Of a stretch of 9,427 nt of DNA, positions 1 through 6,857 are shown in pieces. The notes beneath the pieces are model-generated. The model had not been told where the DNA came from. It searched no databases and was given only the letters and a program-made list of their open reading frames with translations. The translations under genes were made by a program, and so were the position numbers. Position 1 is the first letter of the stretch. Every line of letters starts with the position of its first letter. The DNA is from Pseudomonadota bacterium (GTDB lineage: Bacteria > Pseudomonadota > Gammaproteobacteria > Burkholderiales > Thiobacillaceae), in NCBI GenBank assembly GCA_030836725.1, contig JAUPLV010000081.1, forward strand, positions 1-9,427. The letters are read 5' to 3'.

Positions 1-1732
<1,732 letters not shown>

Positions 1733-1768
1733 AAGTGGCCCCGTGCTTAAGGTATATTCGATGTCACC

Positions 1769-1797
1769 TAAATGATGCCTTCCCAGGCGATTTCAAG
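1769..1797 (-). promoter_or_regulatory. Predicted sigma32 (heat-shock) promoter of clpB
   Basis: Read on the minus strand, CTTGAAA (1797-1791) is followed by a 13-base spacer and CATCATTTA (1777-1769). The sigma32 consensus is CTTGAAA, a spacer of roughly 11-16 bases, then CCCCATNTA. The -35 match is perfect and the -10 matches 7 of 9 positions. The predicted start would lie near 1762, giving a leader of about 30 bases before the clpB ATG. clpB is a classical RpoH regulon member, so motif and context agree. The -35 box ends only 5 bases before the nadC start codon on the other strand, so heat-shock RNA polymerase could interfere with divergent nadC transcription; that part is inference. Confidence 0.75.
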
Positions 1798-1802
1798 CCG
1801 CC

Positions 1803-2762
1803 ATGTCTGAATTGAATGTAGATCAGGTGAAGTCCGATGTCGCGCGGGCGCTGGAAGAGGACCTGGCTGGGCCGCGCGGGGGGGGGGCACTCTCTCCCCA
1901 ACCCTTTTCCGTTGGTGAGACTTCACCCTCTCCCCAACCCTCCCCCCTCAAGGGGGAGGGGGCGGACGATGCGCCGCGCGCGCCCAGGGCGGTTAACGAC
2001 CTTACCGCCCAGCTCATCCCCGCGGCGCAAACCGCCCACGCTCGCGTGATCACTCGCGAAGCCGCGGTGATCGCCGGCCGGCCATGGTTCGATGCCTGCT
2101 TTCGGGCGCTTGACCCCGGTTGTGCCATCGACTGGCGAGTGGGCGAGGGCGACGCGGTCGCGGCCGGCTGCGTGCTGGCCGAGATCAGGGGCAATGCCCG
2201 CGCGCTGCTGACCGCCGAGCGCCCGGCGCTGAACTTTCTGCAAACCCTGTCGGCGGTCGCTACCGCCACCCGGCCCTACGTCGAGGCGGTGCGAGGCACC
2301 CATGCCGCGATCCTCGATACCCGCAAAACCCTGCCCGGCCTGCGCATCGCCGAGAAATACGCGGTGCGGATCGGCGGCGGACAGAACCAGCGCATCGGGC
2401 TGTACGACGGCATCCTGATCAAGGAGAACCACATCGCGGCGGCGGGCGGCATCGCGCAGGTGCTGGAAGCGGCATTCCGGCTGGCGGCCGGCAAGGTCGG
2501 CGTGCAGATCGAGGTGGAAAATATCGACGAATTGGAACAGGCGCTTTCCGCGGGCGCGCCGCTGATCCTGCTCGACAACTTCAGCCTCGCCGACATGCGC
2601 CACGCGGTGCGGCTGACCCAGGGCCGCGCCCTGCTCGAAGCCTCCGGCAACATCACCCTGGACACGGTGCGGGCGGTGGCCGAAACCGGGGTCGACCGCA
2701 TTTCCGTTGGCAGCCTCACCAAGCATGTCCGCGCGGTGGATCTGTCGATGCGCATCGAATGA
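1803..2762 (+). CDS. nadC: Nicotinate-nucleotide pyrophosphorylase (carboxylating), with in-frame repeat insertion
   Basis: This is quinolinate phosphoribosyltransferase, which converts quinolinate plus PRPP to nicotinate mononucleotide, CO2 and pyrophosphate in de novo NAD synthesis in the cytosol. Family blocks appear in order: LEEDLAG at 17-23, VNDLTAQLIPA at 64-74, AERPALNFLQTLSAVAT at 138-154, DTRKTLPGLR at 172-181, GGGQNQR at 191-197, LIKENH at 205-210, EVEN at 237-240, LLDNF at 256-260 and EASGN at 279-283. The 319 residues exceed the usual 275-295. Residues 24-63, rich in Pro, Ser and Gly, separate two blocks that are normally adjacent (ED..G and DLTA). Removing them leaves 279 residues. 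This insert is encoded by a palindromic repeat and a G10 tract, described separately. No clear Shine-Dalgarno precedes the ATG, but the next in-frame ATG would lose the conserved core, so this start is kept. The stop overlaps the next gene. Whether the insert impairs activity cannot be told from sequence; the rest of the gene is intact. Confidence 0.95.
   Translation: MSELNVDQVKSDVARALEEDLAGPRGGGALSPQPFSVGETSPSPQPSPLKGEGADDAPRAPRAVNDLTAQLIPAAQTAHARVITREAAVIAGRPWFDACFRALDPGCAIDWRVGEGDAVAAGCVLAEIRGNARALLTAERPALNFLQTLSAVATATRPYVEAVRGTHAAILDTRKTLPGLRIAEKYAVRIGGGQNQRIGLYDGILIKENHIAAAGGIAQVLEAAFRLAAGKVGVQIEVENIDELEQALSAGAPLILLDNFSLADMRHAVRLTQGRALLEASGNITLDTVRAVAETGVDRISVGSLTKHVRAVDLSMRIE
1878..1887. 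repeat. Run of ten G inside nadC
   Basis: Ten consecutive G encode Gly26-Gly28 plus the first base of Ala29, at the left border of the inserted segment in nadC. Losing one G would shift reading into a frame that stops at 2047-2049. Gaining one G would stop at 1916-1918. Either length change would therefore truncate NadC before its catalytic domain. The run could be a slippage hotspot or a base-calling error; the sequence alone does not decide. Confidence 0.85.
1892..1962. repeat. Two tandem palindromic repeat units inserted in nadC
   Basis: CTCTCCCCAACCCT occurs at 1892-1905 and again at 1928-1941, a 36-base period, so both copies are read in the same frame (SPQP in each). The first unit can form a hairpin from TCTCCCCAAC (1893-1902) and GTTGGTGAGA (1911-1920), with 9 of 10 pairs and an 8-base loop. 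The second has CCCTCCCCC (1938-1946) facing GGGGGAGGG (1952-1960) across a 5-base loop. Outside these, CTGGGCCGCGCG (1867-1878) is nearly the inverse of 1975-1987, with one bulged base. The composition and the encoded phrase SPSPQPSPLKGEGA are typical, from general knowledge, of short palindromic elements normally scattered between genes in many beta- and gammaproteobacteria. No transposase is present, so it is a passive or mobilised-in-trans element. Confidence 0.85.
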
Positions 2763-3241
2763 TAGAAATCGTTCGCGCGCGCTACGACGACCCGGCGCAC
2801 GCATCCGCGCTGGTCGAGCTGCTTGATGCCTATGCGCGCGATCCGGCGGGCGGCGGCGAGCCGCTCAGCGATTTCGTGCGCGGCAATCTGGTCGAGGCTT
2901 TGGCCGCGCGGCCCTTTGTTTTCAGCGTGCTGGCGTTCGACGGCGACACACCGGTCGGGCTCGTCAACGCCATCGAGGGTTTTTCCACCTTTGCCTGCCG
3001 CCCGCTGGTGAATGTTCACGACGTGGCGGTCGCGGCGAGTCATCGCGGCCGCGGCATTGCTTCGCTGCTGTTCGCCGAGGTCGAGACGATCGCCCGGGAG
3101 CGCGGTGCCTGCAAGCTCACGCTCGAAGTGCTTGAAGGCAATGCGTCCGCCCGCGCGCTATACCGGCGGCTCGGCTTCGCCGCCTATCAGCTCGACCCGG
3201 GCATGGGCCACGCGCAATTCATGCAGAAGTGGCTGGATTGA
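2759..3241 (+). CDS. GNAT family N-acetyltransferase
   Basis: A 160-residue protein beginning MIEIVRARYDDPAHASALVELL. It carries the GCN5-type acetyl-CoA fold: strand VNVHDVAVAASHRGRGIASLLF at about 84-105 with the pyrophosphate-binding motif HRGRGIASLL (R-G-x-G/A type), then a helix and LTLEVLEGNASARALYRRLGF, the usual motif B in which Asn and Tyr lie near the CoA thiol. The substrate cannot be read from sequence; it may be a small amine or a protein N-terminus. The ATG overlaps the nadC stop (ATGA), so the two genes are probably translationally coupled and co-transcribed. A much longer open reading in the same frame upstream is an out-of-frame shadow of nadC; the coupled ATG and the start of recognisable GNAT sequence fix the start here. 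The gene ends 30 bases before the convergent rsgA stop. Fold call firm, function open. Confidence 0.92.
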   Translation: MIEIVRARYDDPAHASALVELLDAYARDPAGGGEPLSDFVRGNLVEALAARPFVFSVLAFDGDTPVGLVNAIEGFSTFACRPLVNVHDVAVAASHRGRGIASLLFAEVETIARERGACKLTLEVLEGNASARALYRRLGFAAYQLDPGMGHAQFMQKWLD

Positions 3242-3271
3242 GACGCGGCTTTTACGCGCATCCCGTCTGCT

Positions 3272-4150
3272 TCATTGCCGCTGCGCGGCGTTGTGCTGCA
3301 GGCGGCGCAGGGTCTGGAATAGCTGCAACCGCGCCGGGCTGATCTCGCCTGCGGTTGCGGCCTCGATCAGCCGGCAGCCCGGCTCATGCTCGTGCTGGCA
3401 GTCGCGGAAGCGGCATTGCCCGAGATACGGGCGAAATTCGATGAAAGCGTGCGCCAGGGCATTGGCGTCCATATGCTGCAGCGCGAATTCCTGCAGACCG
3501 GGCGAGTCGATCACCGCCGATTCGGCATCCAGCCGATGCAGGCGGGCGTGGGTGGTGGTGTGGCGGCCGCTGTCGAGCGCTTCGGAATACTCGGCGGTGA
3601 CCACGCCGGCGCCCGGGAACAGGGCGTTGATGAGCGTCGACTTGCCCATTCCGGATTGCCCGATCAGCAGCGTGGTGTGCCGATGCAGGGCAGGGCACAA
3701 CGGCGCCACATCGGACAGTGCGGACAGCGTGACGAGCGGATAGCCGATCTCGGTGAGCGGACGCAGCCTTTCGAGCGCCGCCGGTGTCTCCGGCAGGTCA
3801 GCCTTGTTGAGAATCAGCAGGCTGGCGATGCCCTGGTCTTCCGCCGCGAGGATGCAGCGCTGCACCACTTCCAGCGAAAAACTCGGCCGCGCGGCCACCA
3901 CCACGGCGAGCTGGGTGACGTTGGCGGCGATGGCCTTGGTCTTGAACGCGTCGGAGCGATAGAGCAGGCTGGCGCGCGGCAGCACCGCCTCGATCACGCC
4001 CGCGTCGTGGTCGCGGCGGATTTCGACCTGGTCGCCGCACACCACGCGCAGGTGGCGGCCCTTGACCTGGCAGGGCAGTTCACCGCTGTCGGTCGCGACA
4101 ATGAAGCGCCGGCTGAATGCGGCGATGACCTGGCCGGTAAGAACGGCCAT
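3272..4150 (-). CDS. rsgA: Small ribosomal subunit biogenesis GTPase RsgA
   Basis: RsgA (YjeQ) is a cytosolic GTPase that checks the decoding centre during late 30S assembly and releases RbfA. The protein has 292 residues, close to family length. An N-terminal OB-fold domain (about 1-75) is followed by the circularly permuted G motifs in the diagnostic order: G4 NKAD at 115-118, G1 GQSGMGKST at 164-172, G2 RHTTT at 196-200 and G3 DSPG at 215-218. A C-terminal zinc knuckle follows with Cys246, Cys251, His253 and Cys259 (C-x4-C-x-H-x5-C). All key residues are present. Its start lies 2 bases downstream of the stop of the pterin dehydratase gene, so it is the last gene of a three-gene minus-strand operon. 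It is convergent with the GNAT gene. Confidence 0.97.
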   Translation of the reverse strand: MAVLTGQVIAAFSRRFIVATDSGELPCQVKGRHLRVVCGDQVEIRRDHDAGVIEAVLPRASLLYRSDAFKTKAIAANVTQLAVVVAARPSFSLEVVQRCILAAEDQGIASLLILNKADLPETPAALERLRPLTEIGYPLVTLSALSDVAPLCPALHRHTTLLIGQSGMGKSTLINALFPGAGVVTAEYSEALDSGRHTTTHARLHRLDAESAVIDSPGLQEFALQHMDANALAHAFIEFRPYLGQCRFRDCQHEHEPGCRLIEAATAGEISPARLQLFQTLRRLQHNAAQRQ

Positions 4151-4152
4151 CC

Positions 4153-4494
4153 CTAGATGTCAAACAGCATGTCGATCTTGGCCGCGCAGATGAAATCGTT
4201 TTCCGACAATCCGCCGATGGCATGGGTCCAGAATTCCACCCGGCAGGTGTTGTAGCCGACGATCAGGTAGGGATGGTGATCCTCGCGGTGCGATACCCAC
4301 ATCACCGCGTTGGTGAAGGCCTGTGTCTGGTAATGGTCCTTGAACTTGAATTCCTTGACGATTTTCTCGCCGTCGCGCTGCCACCCGGACAGGCCCTTGA
4401 GCAGCGGCGCGATCTGCGCATCGGTCAGGGGCGCGACGCCGCCTTCGCAGGGCGCGCACTTCTTGCGAACGAGTTCTTCGACAACGGTGCTCAT
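4153..4494 (-). CDS. phhB: Pterin-4a-carbinolamine dehydratase
   Basis: This 113-residue protein belongs to the family that dehydrates 4a-hydroxytetrahydrobiopterin to the quinonoid dihydropterin, recycling the cofactor of phenylalanine hydroxylase. The signature EDHHP (residues 71-75), then Y at 81 and VEFWTH at 86-91, holds the catalytic histidines. The N-terminal CAPCEGG is common in proteobacterial members. The start is supported by AGGGA 7 bases upstream, which abuts the TAA stop of the preceding cytochrome gene. Gaps are 11 bases to the cytochrome c gene and 2 bases to rsgA, so it is mid-operon. No phenylalanine hydroxylase gene is in view, so its biological substrate here is uncertain; members without phhA may act on molybdopterin or other pterins. 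The symbol follows family usage rather than proven function. Confidence 0.94.
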   Translation of the reverse strand: MSTVVEELVRKKCAPCEGGVAPLTDAQIAPLLKGLSGWQRDGEKIVKEFKFKDHYQTQAFTNAVMWVSHREDHHPYLIVGYNTCRVEFWTHAIGGLSENDFICAAKIDMLFDI

Positions 4495-4505
4495 GGTGCA
4501 GTCCC

Positions 4506-4814
4506 TTACTTGAACTTGTAATACTTCTGGTTGAGATAGGCGGCGACATGCGCCTCGTCTTCCGGGAACCAGCCCGCGCCGGTATTGGCGTTGCAGCCGG
4601 AGATACGGCCGGCGAGCTGTTGCGCGGTTTTGGTCTTGCGGTCGGGACGGGTGTAGATCTTGCTGCCGTCGCCGCCGAACATGTCGATATGGCAGCTGGT
4701 GCAGGATTTGTCGTGCAGGGCCTTGCCCGCCTTGGGGTCGCCCTTGTCGAAGGGCGCGGCGTGGGCCGCCGTGGAAAGCATGGCCGCAGCGATTAAAACG
4801 GTCAGGATGTTCAT
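4506..4814 (-). CDS. Small exported c-type cytochrome
   Basis: A 102-residue precursor with signal peptide MNILTVLIAAAMLSTAAHA, predicted cleavage after residue 19, and a single covalent haem site CTSCH at 38-42. The mature protein of about 83 residues would sit in the periplasm and carry electrons. The usual C-terminal methionine ligand is not evident: the only methionine after the haem motif is Met45, three residues beyond His42. The C-terminal part contains Cys74, Trp82, His89 and a closing NQKYYKFK. I recognise it only as a small betaproteobacterial class I-like cytochrome without a named partner. The frame is open for 31 more codons upstream, but the start is set here because the signal peptide begins at this Met and GGAG lies 8 bases before it. 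It is the first gene of the operon with the pterin dehydratase and rsgA. No oxidase or dehydrogenase lies next to it. Confidence 0.88.
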   Translation of the reverse strand: MNILTVLIAAAMLSTAAHAAPFDKGDPKAGKALHDKSCTSCHIDMFGGDGSKIYTRPDRKTKTAQQLAGRISGCNANTGAGWFPEDEAHVAAYLNQKYYKFK

Positions 4815-4821
4815 GGCCGGA

Positions 4822-4825
4822 CTCC
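4822..4825 (-). promoter_or_regulatory. Ribosome binding site fixing the cytochrome c start
   Basis: GGAG on the minus strand, followed by TCCGGCC before the ATG at 4814-4812. It supports the signal-peptide methionine over the upstream ATG near 4907, which would add 31 unrelated residues ahead of the signal peptide. Confidence 0.7.
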
Positions 4826-4891
4826 GTGATTGAAAAGGGTGGCCTGAATTATGGCCGCAAGCCGCGCCTTCCGCCACCACGCCGCGGCCAG

Positions 4892-4919
4892 GGTCTATGC
4901 GAACCACGGTCTATGCGAA
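4892..4919. repeat. 12-bp direct repeat upstream of orn
   Basis: GGTCTATGCGAA occurs at 4892-4903 and again at 4908-4919, separated by CCAC, a 16-base period. A third fragment, ATGCGG, follows at 4921-4926. It lies 31 bases before the orn start and about 80 bases upstream of the divergent cytochrome c gene, within the 135-base region (4815-4949) that must hold both promoters. A 16-base period does not match two full helical turns, so a tandem operator is possible but not obvious; it may be a simple duplication. I see no strong -35/-10 pair in this region on either strand. Confidence 0.7.
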
Positions 4920-4938
4920 AATGCGGTTTGTTCAATTC

Positions 4939-4942
4939 AGGA
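4939..4942 (+). promoter_or_regulatory. Ribosome binding site fixing the orn start
   Basis: AGGA followed by 7 bases and then the ATG at 4950. It supports the start that gives a 182-residue protein of family length rather than the ATG at 4851, which would add 33 residues unlike any Orn N-terminus. Confidence 0.75.
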
Positions 4943-4949
4943 AATAGAC

Positions 4950-5498
4950 ATGGCGCTCAACCCCACGCATCTGCTCTGGCTCGACATGGAAATGACCGGT
5001 CTGTCGCCCGACACCGACCGCATCATCGAAATCGCCATCGTCGTCACCGATGCCGACCTCAACACCGTCGCCGAAGGCCCGGTGCTGGTGGTGCATCAAC
5101 CCGACGAGGTGATGAATGCCATGGACAACTGGAACAAGGGCACCCATGGCAAGTCCGGGCTGATCGACCGCGTCAAGGCATCGACGCTCTCCGATGCCGA
5201 TGCCGAGGCGCAGATGCTGGCGTTCGTGAAACAGCACGTCCCGGCCAAAACATCGCCCATGTGCGGCAACTCGATCTGCCAGGACCGCCGTTTCATGGCG
5301 CGCTACATGCCGGAACTGGAGGCGTTCTTCCACTACCGCAACCTCGACGTCAGCACCCTGAAGGAACTCGCGAAACGCTGGCGGCCCGGCCTTTCCGAAG
5401 CATTCAAAAAGTCAAACAAGCACGAAGCGCTGGCCGATATCTACGAATCCATCGACGAAATGAAGTACTACCGCGAGCACTTCATCCGCGGCGCGTAA
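4950..5498 (+). CDS. orn: Oligoribonuclease
   Basis: Orn is the DEDDh 3'-5' exoribonuclease that degrades 2-5 nt RNA fragments, including pGpG from cyclic-di-GMP turnover, to mononucleotides in the cytosol. The 182 residues match the usual 180-185. The catalytic set is complete: Asp12 and Glu14 in LWLDMEMTGL, Asp112 in CGNSICQDRRF, His158 in SNKHEAL and Asp163 in LADIYESIDE. The C-terminal YYREHF block is also typical. The start is chosen for family length and the AGGA site upstream. The gene is divergent from the cytochrome c operon and convergent with the HtrA-like protease gene, so it is probably monocistronic. Confidence 0.98.
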   Translation: MALNPTHLLWLDMEMTGLSPDTDRIIEIAIVVTDADLNTVAEGPVLVVHQPDEVMNAMDNWNKGTHGKSGLIDRVKASTLSDADAEAQMLAFVKQHVPAKTSPMCGNSICQDRRFMARYMPELEAFFHYRNLDVSTLKELAKRWRPGLSEAFKKSNKHEALADIYESIDEMKYYREHFIRGA

Positions 5499-5522
5499 AA
5501 AACTGCCCGACCCGCGCCGATA

Positions 5523-5542
5523 GGACCCGATTATTCGGGTTC
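5523..5542. terminator. Hairpin between convergent orn and protease genes
   Basis: GGACCCGA (5523-5530) pairs with TCGGGTTC (5535-5542) across the loop TTAT: eight pairs, one of them G-U. The stop codon of the minus-strand protease lies in the loop. Neither strand has a T run directly after the stem; a T6 run on the minus strand lies about 20 bases further on (5506-5497 region). It may act as a weak bidirectional terminator or RNA end protector, or have no function. Confidence 0.35.
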
Positions 5543-6718
5543 CAGTCCCGCGTCCGGCGTGCGCTGTACCGGGCGCCGCCCGACCTTGACCCTCAGGTCT
5601 AGCGATTGCTGCTTGCGCGCCACCATCAGCTGCGCATCCGCGCCCGGCTTCAGCGCGGCAATCAGGTTGAGCAGCGACGCGGAATCATTGACCGGATTGC
5701 CGTTGACGGCGAGCAGGATGTCGCCCGGACGAATGCCGCCGGCATCGGCCGGCCCGCCTTTGAGAACGCCCGCAATCAGCGCACCTTCGGCGGACTTGAG
5801 GTTGAAGGATTCGGCCAGTTCGGGGGTGAGGTCCTGGACCTCGATGCCGACCCAGCCGCGTGTCACGCTGCCTTCCTTGATGATTTGTTCCATCACCTGG
5901 CGCACGAGGCTCACCGGGATGGCAAAGCCGATGCCTTGCGAGCCGCCGGTGCGCGTATAAATTGCGCTGTTGACCCCGACCAGGTTGCCTGCCGAATCGA
6001 CCAGGGCGCCGCCCGAGTTGCCGGGATTGATCGCGGCGTCGGTCTGGATGAAGTTCTCGAAAGTGTTGATGCCGAGCTGGGTGCGGCCAAGCGCGCTGAT
6101 AATGCCGGCGGTGACCGTCTGCCCGACGCCGAACGGGTTGCCCACCGCCAGCACCCAGTCGCCGACCTTGACGCTGTCGGGCTGGGCGAAGGTGATCGCG
6201 GGCAGGCCGCTGGCCTCGATTTTCAGAACCGCCAGATCGGTGTCGGGGTCGGCGCCCACCACGCGCGCCGGCAGCGTCCGGCCGTCCGCCAGAGCAATCT
6301 GGATTTCGTCGGCGGCCTCGACCACATGGTGGTTGGTGAGGATGTAGCCGTTGGCCGTGACGATCACGCCGGAGCCGAGGTTGGAGGCCTGGCGCGGGCG
6401 AGGATCCAGACGGTCACCGAAGAAATAGCGAAAGATCGGGTCCTGCAGCGCGGGGTGAGACGGGCTGCGCGCCTTTTGCTGGGTGAAGACGTTGACCACC
6501 GACGGAATGACTTTTTGCGCCGCGGGGGCGAAGGAGTCGGTGCCCGGCAAGCCGCCGCCGACCGGTTGCTGAGCCTGCTGAATGGTGAGGTTGTGCTGCT
6601 GGGGTTGCCAGTGAAGTACATCCGGCCTGAACAGGAGGATGATAAACAGCACGCCCAGGGCCACTGTCGTGGATTGGGCGAAGAGCAACCAGAGTTTGTG
6701 CATTTTGATTAAATTCAT
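5531..6718 (-). CDS. Membrane-anchored HtrA/DegS-like serine protease, one PDZ domain
   Basis: A 395-residue periplasmic trypsin-like protease. A non-cleaved-looking hydrophobic anchor at about residues 8-30 (LWLLFAQSTTVALGVLFIIL) is followed by a Gln-rich linker, the S1C protease domain at about 62-280 and one PDZ domain at about 285-380. The catalytic triad is His131 (TNHHVV), Asp161 (DPDTDLAVLKI) and Ser235 (NPGNSGGALV), all present. The PDZ domain shows GWVGIEVQDL, then GPADAGGIRPGDILLAVNG. Single PDZ plus N-terminal anchor fits DegS/AlgW rather than the two-PDZ DegP/DegQ. DegS/AlgW cleave the anti-sigma factor RseA/MucA in the sigmaE pathway; that role here is inference, since no rse genes are in view. 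A second ATG five codons in is possible, but neither start has a good Shine-Dalgarno. It is divergent from petABC. Confidence 0.93.
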   Translation of the reverse strand: MNLIKMHKLWLLFAQSTTVALGVLFIILLFRPDVLHWQPQQHNLTIQQAQQPVGGGLPGTDSFAPAAQKVIPSVVNVFTQQKARSPSHPALQDPIFRYFFGDRLDPRPRQASNLGSGVIVTANGYILTNHHVVEAADEIQIALADGRTLPARVVGADPDTDLAVLKIEASGLPAITFAQPDSVKVGDWVLAVGNPFGVGQTVTAGIISALGRTQLGINTFENFIQTDAAINPGNSGGALVDSAGNLVGVNSAIYTRTGGSQGIGFAIPVSLVRQVMEQIIKEGSVTRGWVGIEVQDLTPELAESFNLKSAEGALIAGVLKGGPADAGGIRPGDILLAVNGNPVNDSASLLNLIAALKPGADAQLMVARKQQSLDLRVKVGRRPVQRTPDAGLEPE

Positions 6719-6746
6719 GGACTTGGCGTGATTCTGCCACGTGGAG

Positions 6747-6752
6747 ATTATA
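6747..6752 (-). promoter_or_regulatory. Candidate -10 box for the HtrA-like protease gene
   Basis: A perfect TATAAT is read on the minus strand (6752-6747), placing a transcript start near 6740 and a leader of about 22 bases. No good TTGACA box lies 16-18 bases further upstream, so the assignment rests on the -10 sequence and position only. Confidence 0.45.
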
Positions 6753-6816
6753 AACCAGTGAAGGCGGACTTTACGTCGTCGCTATGCCGGGCTTCCAGTA
6801 AGGGCATCAAATTGGT

Positions 6817-6822
6817 TAGAAT
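6817..6822 (+). promoter_or_regulatory. Candidate -10 box for the petABC operon
   Basis: TAGAAT, one mismatch from TATAAT, lies 35 bases before the petA start, predicting a transcript start near 6829 and a leader of about 28 bases. The best -35 (TTCCAG at 6793-6798, 18-base spacer) is poor, so an activator or a different sigma factor may be needed. The match is weak and could be chance. Confidence 0.35.
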
Positions 6823-6857
6823 GGCGCCTCCTAGAAAAACGTTCAGGTTAGAGAAAC

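Noticed and set aside
1892..1962. CRISPR-like or terminator reading of the C-rich repeat in nadC
   Set aside because: Only two units with no unique spacers, no T run after the stems, and the reading frame continues through it, so neither explanation fits.
2120..2758. Long open extension upstream of the GNAT acetyltransferase
   Set aside because: It is an out-of-frame reading of nadC, rich in Arg, Gly and Pro; the real GNAT begins at the ATG coupled to the nadC stop.
1923..3043. Minus-strand open frames over nadC and the GNAT gene
   Set aside because: Low-complexity shadows of well-identified plus-strand genes, with no domain or ribosome site.
4815..4907. N-terminal extension of the cytochrome c
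   Set aside because: It would put 31 unrelated residues before a clear signal peptide; GGAG supports the internal start.
5489..5519. Inverted GGCGCG/CGCGCC pair after orn as a terminator
   Set aside because: The 17-18 base loop and short GC-only arms overlapping the orn stop are poor for termination and likely by chance at this GC content.
6816..6844. SigmaE-like promoter on the minus strand (GAACGTT, 17-base spacer, TCTAA) for the DegS-like gene
   Set aside because: Both boxes are imperfect and it would give a leader of about 90 bases, while a perfect TATAAT lies closer to the gene. Kept only as a possibility.
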